A stretch of 8,061 nt of DNA from Treponema sp. (GCA_031259345.1 JAIRLQ010000055.1:1-8061), one strand, 5' to 3'; positions 1 through 6,027 are shown, counted from the stretch's first letter. Program-made: numbers and translations. Notes: generated by a model from the letters alone, not told the origin.

Positions 1-287
1 CGGGTCATAACCAGTTCCAGGGCGCTTACCTTTTCGGTGGGGTGTATATCCACAGGGATACCGCGGCCATTATCTTCGACCCGGACTACGTCATTCCCTT
101 CCAAAACCACCAGAATTTCGGTACAAAAGCCCTGCATAGCTTCGTCAACCGAATTATCCACCACCTCAAAAACCAAATGATGGAGACCGTCTATAGCGGT
201 CGTCCCAATATACATGCCGGGGCGTTTCCGCACCGCTTCGAGGCCCTTCAATACCTGGATGTTTTGGGCCGAATAGTTGGAATTCAT
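1..287 (-). CDS. gyrB: DNA gyrase subunit B, N-terminal part (cut by window edge)
   Basis: Translating the minus strand from ATG at 287-285 gives 95 codons that run off the window, about 15% of a usual GyrB. Near the N-terminus is the typical stretch LKGLEAVRKRPGMYIG (residues 13-28). The GHKL ATPase motifs follow: FEVVDNSVDEA (40-50), with the likely catalytic Glu41 and Mg-binding Asn45, and VEDNGRGIPVD (70-80), with Asp72 contacting adenine. GyrB supplies the ATPase of gyrase, which introduces negative supercoils together with GyrA. ParE shares these motifs, but the position divergent from dnaA beside the origin favours gyrB. No convincing Shine-Dalgarno precedes the start. A 6-codon upstream ORF (304-284, MTKMEQ) ends on a TGA overlapping the gyrB ATG, so translational coupling is possible. 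A good promoter lies about 150 bases upstream. Confidence 0.95.
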   Translation of the reverse strand, partial: MNSNYSAQNIQVLKGLEAVRKRPGMYIGTTAIDGLHHLVFEVVDNSVDEAMQGFCTEILVVLEGNDVVRVEDNGRGIPVDIHPTEKVSALELVMT

Positions 288-333
288 TGTTCCATTTTAG
301 TCATCTTGATTAAAAAAGTAAAGGAGGAGTAAA

Positions 334-381
334 ATGGGGTTGTTTCAAAACCCGGTTAATTTTGAAACGGGTTCAAATTAG
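334..381 (+). CDS. possible 15-codon leader peptide with perfect ribosome-binding site
   Basis: An ideal Shine-Dalgarno sequence (AAAGGAGGAG, about 320-329) lies six bases before ATG 334. The ORF encodes MGLFQNPVNFETGSN and stops at TAG 379-381. I recognise no family. Its codons cover two competing hairpins (342-368 and 349-373), an arrangement resembling attenuation leaders. However, dnaA starts 330 bases downstream and no plus-strand promoter is evident nearby. The region is also the untranslated leader of gyrB on the opposite strand, where the purine-rich motif reads CTCCTCCTTT. It may be coincidental. Confidence 0.25.
   Translation: MGLFQNPVNFETGSN
342..373. repeat. overlapping, mutually exclusive inverted repeats
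   Basis: GTTTCAAAA (342-350) pairs perfectly with TTTTGAAAC (360-368) around a 9-base loop. AACCCG (349-354) pairs perfectly with CGGGTT (368-373). The two hairpins share bases at 349-350, 368 and the intervening sequence, so only one can form at a time. Neither is followed by a T-run in the plus direction, so they do not look like simple terminators. They lie in the gyrB 5' leader and inside the plus-strand mini-ORF. Confidence 0.5.
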
Positions 382-405
382 AATTCCTGCTTTGGAAAGG
401 TAAGC

Positions 406-438
406 TCTGTCCACAAAGCCGGTTACCGTGTGGACAGA
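406..438. repeat. perfect 10-bp inverted repeat with DnaA-box-like arms
   Basis: TCTGTCCACA (406-415) and TGTGGACAGA (429-438) are exact reverse complements separated by 13 bases. Each arm contains TGTCCACA, which differs from the DnaA box TTATCCACA at two positions. The repeat sits at the predicted gyrB transcription start, between gyrB and the origin-side DnaA boxes. It could be a paired binding site for DnaA or another dimeric regulator, or an RNA hairpin at the 5' end of the gyrB message. Which of these applies is inference. Confidence 0.6.
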
Positions 439-443
439 CACTA

Positions 444-473
444 ATTATATCTTTTTAAGGCAACAATTGTTAA
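444..473 (-). promoter_or_regulatory. sigma70-type promoter for gyrB
   Basis: On the minus strand the -35 box reads TTAACA (473-468, 5/6 to consensus) and the -10 box reads TATAAT (449-444, perfect), with an 18-bp spacer. Transcription would start near 437 and leave a 5' leader of about 150 bases before gyrB. The predicted start falls in the right arm of a perfect inverted repeat (406-438), which could therefore act as an operator or as a 5'-end hairpin. Confidence 0.6.
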
Positions 474-645
474 AAACATGTGGAAAACTTTTTAATATTT
501 TGTTGATTTACGGGTAATAAACGGGAGAATTTGAGAAGGTACTGTAATTGTTAGTATTATACCAGTTAACTCGTTATAATATAAATAATTACACATATTA
601 CTATTCATGTATTAAGGCATAAAACTAAAAAAAGTCTTAATTTAT

Positions 646-675
646 TTGTTTTTACGGTTTACAAGGCAATATAAA
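646..675 (+). promoter_or_regulatory. candidate dnaA promoter
   Basis: TTGTTT (646-651) and TATAAA (670-675) are separated by 18 bp, which puts the transcription start near the DnaA box at 678-686. The -35 box is weak, with three matches. An alternative -10, a perfect TATAAT at 575-580, has no recognisable -35 at normal spacing. In this AT-rich stretch such matches are common, so either, both or neither may be used. Confidence 0.3.
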
Positions 676-677
676 AT

Positions 678-686
678 TGTGGATAA
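678..686 (-). promoter_or_regulatory. consensus DnaA box
   Basis: TGTGGATAA on the plus strand is the exact reverse complement of TTATCCACA, the consensus DnaA-binding 9-mer. It lies 24 bases before the dnaA start codon and close to the transcription start predicted from a candidate promoter at 646-675. It could therefore serve both origin binding and autorepression of dnaA. The 15-mer GTGGATAATATGTTA that begins in it (679-693) recurs at the end of dnaA (2089-2103). Confidence 0.8.
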
Positions 687-710
687 TATGTTAATAAGTT
701 AAGGAAAAGG

Positions 711-2096
711 ATGCCGGATAAAGACTTAAAGCCCGTTTGGGAAAATACGATCAAACAGCTTGCCCAGGAAACACGCGGCGATTCCAACTTCTGGTTAAGC
801 AGTTTACACTATATAAAAGCCTCTGAAAATGAAATATATGTGGAGGCGTCCTCCGCTTTTGTGTGGGAAGAAATCCGGAAACGCTTTTCCAAACGGATCG
901 AAAAGCTGCTGAATGAACTGGCGGGCAAAGAGATCACTATTTTGGAGCGTATTTCCGCCCAGGCGGACGAAGGCGGGGAAGTTCCACTTTCCATGCCCCA
1001 GGAACCCTTACACAGCCCTTCAAAAATAAAAAAAAACCTTGACCGGCCGGTTCCCCAGTTTCAGGAAGATTATGTCTTCGAGACTTTTGTGGTATCAGAG
1101 GCCAATAAATACGCCTACAATGCCGCCCAGGCGGTAGCCAAAAATCCCAGCGCAAAAAAAAACTATAACCCCCTCTTAATATACGGCGGTACAGGCCTGG
1201 GCAAAACCCATCTGATGCAGGGCATAGGCCACTACATATACAACAACAGCGACCTGAAAGTGCTGTACATTACCGGCGAAGGCTTTATGCAGGACTTTGT
1301 CGAGATGGTAGGCCGCAAAAAGATGGACAGCGAATTTAAAAAAAAATACCGCCATGTGGATATTTTGTTGATTGACGACATTCACACCATAGAAAAAGGC
1401 GCCGGAACCCAGGAAGAACTGTTCTATACCTTTGAAGAGCTTTACAAAAAAAACAAACAGATGGTATTTACCTGCGACCGGCCTATCTCAGAGTTAAAAA
1501 ATATGGCCCCAAGGCTTCAATCCCGCTTTCAGTGGGGACTGCACATGGCCATACAGCCTCCGGATTACGAAACCCGGGTAGCAATCCTTAAAAACATGGC
1601 TGAACGGTATCATTATACCGTCCCCGACGAGGTAATTTATCTTATAAGCAAGAATATTACCTCCAATGTCAGGGATCTTGAAGGCGCCCTAAACCGTATA
1701 TGCGAGTACGGCGTCCTTCTGGGCAAGTCTATTACCCTGGAAATAGCCCAGAGGGAATTAAAAGATGACCTTGTTTCCCAAAGGCAGGGGAACCTGTCTG
1801 TTGAAAATATACAGCGGGTAACGGCCGATTATTTTCATCTTTCCCTGAACGATCTTAAAGGCAAAAAACGCAGCGCCAACGTAGTCAGGGCCCGGCGGGT
1901 TGCCATGTATCTTGTAAGGGAGCTTACCGAGCTTTCTTTAACCGAAATAGGGCAGGAATTCGGCGGAAAAGATCATGCTACAGTGCATGTATCCTGTAAC
2001 GACATAGAAAATGAAATGCGTATAAACAACAACCTTTACGGGACCGTGCAAGAACTTAAAAGAATGGTAAAAGAATATGGTGTAAAAGGTGGATAA
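711..2096 (+). CDS. dnaA: chromosomal replication initiator protein DnaA
   Basis: The 461-residue product has normal DnaA length and all four domains. Domain I (about 1-80) mediates self- and partner interactions, and a lysine-rich variable linker covers about 81-118. The AAA+ domain (about 119-345) has Walker A GGTGLGKTH (159-167), Walker B ILLIDDIH (218-225), the SRF arginine-finger region (271-273) and sensor II RDLEGAL (321-327). The DNA-binding domain IV carries GGKDHATVHVSC (418-429), the helix-turn-helix signature. There the usual RDH(S/T)TV reads KDHATV, so a residue expected to touch the DnaA box is Ala. DnaA-ATP binds DnaA boxes and opens the origin. The ATG follows AAGGA six to seven bases upstream. 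Four A8-A9 tracts lie at lysine codons (1028-1036, 1154-1162, 1338-1346, 1446-1453). The stop codon overlaps a DnaA-box-like site. Confidence 0.98.
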   Translation: MPDKDLKPVWENTIKQLAQETRGDSNFWLSSLHYIKASENEIYVEASSAFVWEEIRKRFSKRIEKLLNELAGKEITILERISAQADEGGEVPLSMPQEPLHSPSKIKKNLDRPVPQFQEDYVFETFVVSEANKYAYNAAQAVAKNPSAKKNYNPLLIYGGTGLGKTHLMQGIGHYIYNNSDLKVLYITGEGFMQDFVEMVGRKKMDSEFKKKYRHVDILLIDDIHTIEKGAGTQEELFYTFEELYKKNKQMVFTCDRPISELKNMAPRLQSRFQWGLHMAIQPPDYETRVAILKNMAERYHYTVPDEVIYLISKNITSNVRDLEGALNRICEYGVLLGKSITLEIAQRELKDDLVSQRQGNLSVENIQRVTADYFHLSLNDLKGKKRSANVVRARRVAMYLVRELTELSLTEIGQEFGGKDHATVHVSCNDIENEMRINNNLYGTVQELKRMVKEYGVKGG

Positions 2097-2295
2097 TATG
2101 TTACTATTATGTGAATATCATTTTAAATCACAGGGGGGCTGTTAAAACTTTTAATTAATGTGGAAAAAACAGGCAGTTTTGCAAAGCTTTTTAGAGGGTC
2201 TAATTTTTTGTCAAATAAAGACTTAAAGGGGTTTTTAACAATTATCGGGTCCTTACTACTGCTACTACTATTTAATATATACATAAATTTATTAA
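2088..2295. other. downstream oriC module with DnaA-box-like sites and an AT-rich unwinding region
   Basis: The 215-bp gap between dnaA and dnaN, plus the last bases of dnaA, holds several DnaA-box-like sites in one orientation. They are GGTGGATAA (2088-2096, one mismatch, overlapping the dnaA stop), TGTGAATAT (2110-2118) and TGTGGAAAA (2159-2167). A trinucleotide run (2253-2273) and the AT-rich tract 2271-2295 follow. In Bacillus subtilis the DNA-unwinding element sits in this same place, between dnaA and dnaN. I see no terminator hairpin for dnaA and no convincing dnaN promoter here. Assignment as the melting site is inferred from layout and motif. Confidence 0.6.
2253..2273 (+). promoter_or_regulatory. 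DnaA-trio-like repeat (origin unwinding element)
   Basis: Read in threes the plus strand is TTA CTA CTG CTA CTA CTA TTT. On the complementary strand, read 3' to 5', this gives AAT GAT GAC GAT GAT GAT AAA. Six of seven units fit the published DnaA-trio motif 3'-[G/A]A[T/A]-5', on which DnaA filaments assemble on single-stranded DNA. A short GC-rich block (CGGGTCC, 2246-2252) precedes it and AT-rich DNA follows, the order known from Bacillus subtilis. Confidence 0.6.
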
Positions 2296-2311
2296 GAAGA
2301 GGAGTTAATAT

Positions 2312-3409
2312 ATGAAATTTTTCTGTGATCGGAGCATTTTGCTCAAAGAAATAGGCATCGCAAACGAAATCATTGCGTCAAAAAACGCAATTTCAATTTT
2401 GTCCAATATCTACATAGAAGCCCAGGAAGGTATATTAACCATCAGGGCGACAGACATGAAAGTCAATTTTGAAACTACCGTACCTGTAGATGTAAAAGAA
2501 CCCGGAGCAGTAACGGTATACGGAGATAAATTTTTTGGGATTCTTAATTCAGCGCCTGACGGTGAATTGGAATTTGAACAAAGCGATACAAAGTTTTTGA
2601 TCAAAACATCAAGTAAACGGGTAAAGTTCCAGCTAAAAAGTATTGCTTCAGAAAAGTTTCCCGAATTTACCGCTCCAAGCAAAGAGTTTTTTGATATTCC
2701 CATAAAGGATTTTAAAAATATGATTCAGGAAACCATATTTGCGGTTTCTGATGATGAAACCCGCTATTTTATGAACGGTGTTTTCTTTGAAAAAACAGAA
2801 GACAAATTCACTATGGTTGCCACTGATGGCCGCCGTTTGGCGTATATCTCTAAACCGGCACAAAATGTTGAAGATTTTACCGGCATCATTATCCCCCCCA
2901 AGATCCTTAACCTTATAACCAAACGGTCCGGGGATGAAGGAATGATTTCTCTTTCGGTTACCGATAAAACGCTCTATGCACAATTTGGCACTTATAAACT
3001 TTCATCTGTACTTATCGAAGGTACTTTCCCGTCTTACAACAAGGTAATCCCCAAAGAACAAACCAGGTCGTTTACTTTTGACCGTCTCGAAATGCTGGAT
3101 GCCCTTAAACGGGTGTCTCTTTTTGTAGAACAAAAATCCCACAGGGTGTATCTTGATATAGTCCCGGGTACGGTCTCAATCTATTGTGAAGAGAACGAAA
3201 TTGGCGATGCCAGGGAAGAAATTCCCTGTAAATATGACGGGGAAGAGGTTACCATAGCCCTTAATTACCGGTACATCGAAGAGCCGTTTAAAGTCATGGA
3301 TGGAAAAGAGATAAGCATACATTTTACCGAACCGACCAAGGCAATTACCATAATGCCCGAACCGGCGTGTGATTTTTTCCATATTGTTATGCCCATGCAA
3401 ATGGACTAG
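2312..3409 (+). CDS. dnaN: DNA polymerase III beta subunit (sliding clamp)
   Basis: At 365 residues the product matches the usual beta-clamp length of about 365-380, with three clamp folds of roughly 120 residues each. Recognisable conserved pieces are FPEF (126-129), ATDGRRLA (170-177), FPSYNKVIP (239-247) and the C-terminal VMPM (359-362), part of the hydrophobic pocket that binds polymerase and other clamp partners. The dimeric ring encircles DNA and keeps DNA polymerase III processive. The start is supported by AGAGGAG (2298-2304), seven bases before the ATG. The C-terminus ends in QMD, slightly different from the RL common elsewhere. recF begins 11 bases after the stop, so co-transcription is likely. 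Confidence 0.98.
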   Translation: MKFFCDRSILLKEIGIANEIIASKNAISILSNIYIEAQEGILTIRATDMKVNFETTVPVDVKEPGAVTVYGDKFFGILNSAPDGELEFEQSDTKFLIKTSSKRVKFQLKSIASEKFPEFTAPSKEFFDIPIKDFKNMIQETIFAVSDDETRYFMNGVFFEKTEDKFTMVATDGRRLAYISKPAQNVEDFTGIIIPPKILNLITKRSGDEGMISLSVTDKTLYAQFGTYKLSSVLIEGTFPSYNKVIPKEQTRSFTFDRLEMLDALKRVSLFVEQKSHRVYLDIVPGTVSIYCEENEIGDAREEIPCKYDGEEVTIALNYRYIEEPFKVMDGKEISIHFTEPTKAITIMPEPACDFFHIVMPMQMD

Positions 3410-3420
3410 ACTGATTTATA

Positions 3421-4527
3421 GTGGGTTTTGTTTCCCTTAGCGCGGTTTCTTTCCGTAATCTCTCCGATGCCGAAATTGATATCCGGGGCAAAGATGTTTT
3501 TTTAGTAGGCGAAAACGGTCAGGGCAAATCCAATTTTCTTGAAGCTCTTTATTTTTGTTCTTACGGTTCTTCATTTCGCCAGGTTCGTGATAACGAAATG
3601 GTTAGAACAGGGGAAAAGGATTGTTCTGTTTCAATAAAACTTGACGGTTCCCTGTATGACACAGTCAGGGTAATTTTAAAAAACGGGAAAAAAAACATTA
3701 CTCTGGACAGCAAAAAAATTGAAGATCGCAAGGATCTGCTGGAAGTCGCGCCCTGTATTGTATTTTGTCATGAGGACATGGATTTTGTCGCAGGTTCCCC
3801 GGAAAAACGGCGCTGGTTTTTTGATCAGTGCCAGACCCTCTGTAACAGCGCCTATCTTGAAGATCTTAGAAATTACCGCAGGGTTCTTAAAACCCGGAAT
3901 GCCATACTTAGGGATTACAAGGGGGAGCCAGCCCTGCCAAAAGAAACTGCCGCGGTCCTTGATGCTCTGGACCCCCAACTGGCCCAATATGGTTTTAGCC
4001 TGATGAAAAAACGCCAAAAAGCCGCCGCTGATTTTTCGCGCGTTTTTGAACCCCTTTACAGAGAGATTTCAAACCTGGACGGAATTCTGGTGTCCTATGC
4101 CCCTTCCTGGAAAGAAGAAAGCGCGGATGAAATTTTAAAAACCCTTGCCGGAAAACGGGGTGCGGATATAAGCTTTGGGGTTTCGCTTTCCGGCCCCCAC
4201 AGGGATCGCTATATCTTTTCCAGGAAGGGGCATGAATTTTCCGGCAAAGCTTCCACAGGCCAGCGGCGCCTGCTCGCGCTGCTTTTAAGGGTTGCCCAGG
4301 CCCGTTTCTTTTCGGAAGCTACGGGTAAAAATCCGGTTTTGCTTTTGGATGACGTGCTTTTGGAACTGGACAACGAAAAAAGGCGGAAATTCCTGGAAAT
4401 AATGCCCGGGTATGAGCAGGCGTTTTTTACGTTTTTGCCGGGGGAACCTTATGACAGGTATCGAAAAAATGATACAATAGTGTATCATATAAAGGCGGGG
4501 AATTTTTTAAAAGAAAATTATGGATAA
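3421..4527 (+). CDS. recF: DNA replication and repair protein RecF
   Basis: The 368-residue product is of normal RecF length and is an SMC-like ABC-type ATPase that acts with RecO and RecR to load RecA at single-strand gaps. Walker A is GENGQGKS (30-37) and the ABC signature lies in STGQRRLLALLLR (278-290). Walker B plus D-loop is PVLLLDDVLLELD (305-317). The N-terminus, SLSAVSFRNL, fits the family's opening strand. The start is GTG at 3421: an in-frame TGA at 3412-3414 rules out anything earlier. No good Shine-Dalgarno is visible, so translation may depend on coupling to dnaN, whose stop is 11 bases away. The end overlaps the DciA gene by 8 bases. Confidence 0.96.
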   Translation: MGFVSLSAVSFRNLSDAEIDIRGKDVFLVGENGQGKSNFLEALYFCSYGSSFRQVRDNEMVRTGEKDCSVSIKLDGSLYDTVRVILKNGKKNITLDSKKIEDRKDLLEVAPCIVFCHEDMDFVAGSPEKRRWFFDQCQTLCNSAYLEDLRNYRRVLKTRNAILRDYKGEPALPKETAAVLDALDPQLAQYGFSLMKKRQKAAADFSRVFEPLYREISNLDGILVSYAPSWKEESADEILKTLAGKRGADISFGVSLSGPHRDRYIFSRKGHEFSGKASTGQRRLLALLLRVAQARFFSEATGKNPVLLLDDVLLELDNEKRRKFLEIMPGYEQAFFTFLPGEPYDRYRKNDTIVYHIKAGNFLKENYG

Positions 4528-4876
4528 TGTACGATCTGCCGGGGATCTTCTGCGTTCTTTTTTTGATGATACGTTTTCGCCCGGTTTTATTGACGATATA
4601 GAAGCCTCGGCGGGACTTTTTTCTTCCTGGAACGCCGTAATCGAAGAAGCGGGAATTGCCTCTGCGGTATCTCATTCCCAGGTGGCGGATCTTAAACAGG
4701 GTATAGTGATAATAGAGGCGGATCATCCCGGCTGGATTCAGCTCTTACAAACCAAGCGTTTACAGCTGCTGAATATTTTACAGCGGCGGTTTTCCGAAAA
4801 ATCCCTTCTTGAAATACACGAAATTGCTTTTCGTCTTGCAAAAGGTCCCCTGGGCCCTGAAAATCCCCAAGAATGA
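4520..4876 (+). CDS. dciA: DUF721/DciA family protein, probable replicative helicase loader or operator
   Basis: This 118-residue protein shows the DUF721 pattern. A tryptophan (W37) in SSWNAV is followed by HSQVADLKQGIVIIEADHP (52-70), then W72 with LLQTKRLQLLN, matching the family's HS.V.DL..G.L.V...sp.W..eL core (residues 52-85). DciA is the ancestral bacterial factor that helps place the DnaB helicase on DNA, and it is found where DnaC/DnaI loaders are absent. Its place directly after dnaA-dnaN-recF fits. The ATG lies 8 bases inside the end of recF, and the stop overlaps the next gene's start as ATGA, so all three are probably translationally coupled. The family is recognised from pattern and context, not an alignment; the role is inferred from the family. 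Confidence 0.85.
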   Translation: MDNVRSAGDLLRSFFDDTFSPGFIDDIEASAGLFSSWNAVIEEAGIASAVSHSQVADLKQGIVIIEADHPGWIQLLQTKRLQLLNILQRRFSEKSLLEIHEIAFRLAKGPLGPENPQE

Positions 4877-5895
4877 AAGACTTTTATTCAAAATGCCTGC
4901 TCTGTCCCCGTGCTTGCGCTGTTGACAGAAATGCCGGAAGGCGGGGTTTTTGCGGCGAAACCGCGGAACTGCGCATTGCTTCGGCTTCTATTCACCGGGG
5001 CGAGGAACCGCCGGTTACCGGGGCGGGCGGCTCGGGGACAATTTTTATTTCCGGCTGTAATCTGGGCTGCGTGTTTTGCCAAAATTACCAGATTTCCAAA
5101 AATAATCCCGGCGGGTGCATGGGGCGGGTGGTACATACCGGTGAATTTGCCGAAATATGTTTGGCCCTGCAAAAGCTGGGCGCTGAAAATATCAACATCG
5201 TTACCGGAAGCCACGCCGCCCCGGCAATTGCGAAAGGTCTTGTTCTGGCAAAGGAGCGGGGCCTCGTCATTCCGGTATTGTGGAACAGTTCCGGCTACGA
5301 AGGTATGGAAACGCTCGAAATTCTTAAAGATCTTATAGACGTCTATTTGCCGGATTTAAAAACTCTGGACTCAGGCATCGCGGGGCGGTTTTTTTATGCC
5401 CCCGATTATCCGGAAAACGCCAAAAGAGCCATTTTGAAAATGATGGAATTAAGGCCATTGAATTTTGGCCCGGGCCGCGGCGGCGCCGCCGTGATGCGTT
5501 CCGGGGTGATGATACGCCATCTGGTATTGCCCGGCTGTCTTGAAGCGGCCAAAGAAGTATTACGCTGGGTGTCCGGCAATTGCACAGCCGCCGGACACGG
5601 CGCCGCCGGCCGGGCCCTACTTTCGGTGATGACCCAGTACACGCCGCTTAAACCGGCGGCAAAAGAGGCCCCTGACAGGCATGTTTCGGAAAAAGAATAT
5701 GATACCATCCTGGGCTGGCTTGAAGAACTGGGCATTGATGACGGTTTTTGTCAGGAACCGGTAAGCGGGTCCGAATGGCTGCCGGATTTTAGCCGGACAA
5801 ACCCTTTTCCATCGGAACTGTCAAAACCTGTGTGGCATTGGAAGTCCCGGTGGGTGATATTTGAGGCTTTTCCAAAACGCGAACCTTTGGTTTGA
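4873..5895 (+). CDS. PflX-like radical SAM protein (COG1313 type)
   Basis: The 340-residue product has the radical SAM motif CNLGCVFC (Cys62, 66, 69) that holds the 4Fe-4S cluster cleaving S-adenosylmethionine. An N-terminal cysteine set, CLLCPRAC (Cys8, 11, 15) with GFCG (Cys27), is typical of the PflX-like group and may bind a second metal or cluster. GSGTIFISGCNLGC, YLPDLK (158-163) and IRHLVLPG (214-221) are also typical. PflX proteins resemble pyruvate formate-lyase activases, but their substrate is not established, so I give no symbol. Gly/Ala-rich inserts near 199-212 and 235-247 and a C-terminal tail make it slightly longer than I expect for the family (about 300). It starts inside the dciA stop (ATGA), indicating co-translation with replication genes. 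No pyruvate formate-lyase gene is in view. Confidence 0.85.
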   Translation: MKDFYSKCLLCPRACAVDRNAGRRGFCGETAELRIASASIHRGEEPPVTGAGGSGTIFISGCNLGCVFCQNYQISKNNPGGCMGRVVHTGEFAEICLALQKLGAENINIVTGSHAAPAIAKGLVLAKERGLVIPVLWNSSGYEGMETLEILKDLIDVYLPDLKTLDSGIAGRFFYAPDYPENAKRAILKMMELRPLNFGPGRGGAAVMRSGVMIRHLVLPGCLEAAKEVLRWVSGNCTAAGHGAAGRALLSVMTQYTPLKPAAKEAPDRHVSEKEYDTILGWLEELGIDDGFCQEPVSGSEWLPDFSRTNPFPSELSKPVWHWKSRWVIFEAFPKREPLV

Positions 5896-5924
5896 TTCGC
5901 ACGCGGGTCTATACCTTATGAGAA

Positions 5925-5964
5925 CAACAACCCCGTCCGCTCTGCGGGGCTGTTGATGTTAGTT
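5925..5964 (+). terminator. probable intrinsic terminator after the radical SAM gene
   Basis: CAACA-A-CCCCG (5925-5935) can pair with CGGGG-C-TGTTG (5945-5955) across a 9-base loop, with one A-C mismatch in the stem. The tail, ATGTTAGTTTT, is only moderately T-rich. It lies 29 bases after the stop codon and before a strong new promoter, so ending the dnaA-side transcription unit here is sensible. The poor tail keeps confidence moderate. Confidence 0.55.
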
Positions 5965-5998
5965 TTGGGAAAGCCTTAAATATGTAAATTTTTTGTCA

Positions 5999-6027
5999 TT
6001 GACAGCAGCGTCATAAGTAATTACAAT
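5999..6027 (+). promoter_or_regulatory. near-consensus sigma70 promoter for the phospholipid unit
   Basis: TTGACA (5999-6004, perfect -35) and TACAAT (6022-6027, 5/6 -10) are separated by exactly 17 bp. Transcription would begin near 6034, about 37 bases before the GTG start of the membrane-protein gene. This is the best promoter in the window and it separates the phospholipid genes from the replication genes. Confidence 0.75.

Larger units (their letters stand above)
479..710. other. upstream module of the replication origin (oriC), AT-rich, with DnaA boxes
   Basis: This gene-free stretch is very AT-rich, especially 541-660. It contains TGTGGAAAA (479-487, one mismatch from the DnaA box on the minus strand) and the perfect box TGTGGATAA (678-686). 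Both boxes have the same orientation. A 10-bp palindrome, AACAATTGTT (462-471), lies just left of it. Location between divergent gyrB and dnaA is typical of bacterial origins, and in species with bipartite origins such as Bacillus subtilis this module cooperates with a second one after dnaA. The only other signals I see are candidate dnaA promoters and the dnaA ribosome-binding site AAGGA (701-705). Confidence 0.65.

Noticed and set aside
46..54. ATATCCACA, one mismatch from a DnaA box
   Set aside because: It lies inside gyrB coding for VDIH, away from the box cluster, and is a likely chance match.
154..162. TTATCCACC, one mismatch from a DnaA box
   Set aside because: It encodes the conserved VVDN of GyrB on the minus strand, so the match follows from protein conservation.
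42..332. 96-codon plus-strand ORF
   Set aside because: It is antisense to the clear gyrB reading frame, whose translation shows GHKL motifs; this frame shows no family pattern.
2208..2236. TTGTCA as a -35 for a dnaN promoter
   Set aside because: No acceptable -10 hexamer lies 16-18 bp downstream.
4427..4726. 99-codon minus-strand ORF across the recF/dciA junction
   Set aside because: It is antisense to two well-supported overlapping genes and has no recognisable content.
4910..5338. 142-codon plus-strand ORF in another frame of the radical SAM gene
   Set aside because: It is a GC-driven shadow frame; the cysteine motifs are in the 4873-5895 frame.
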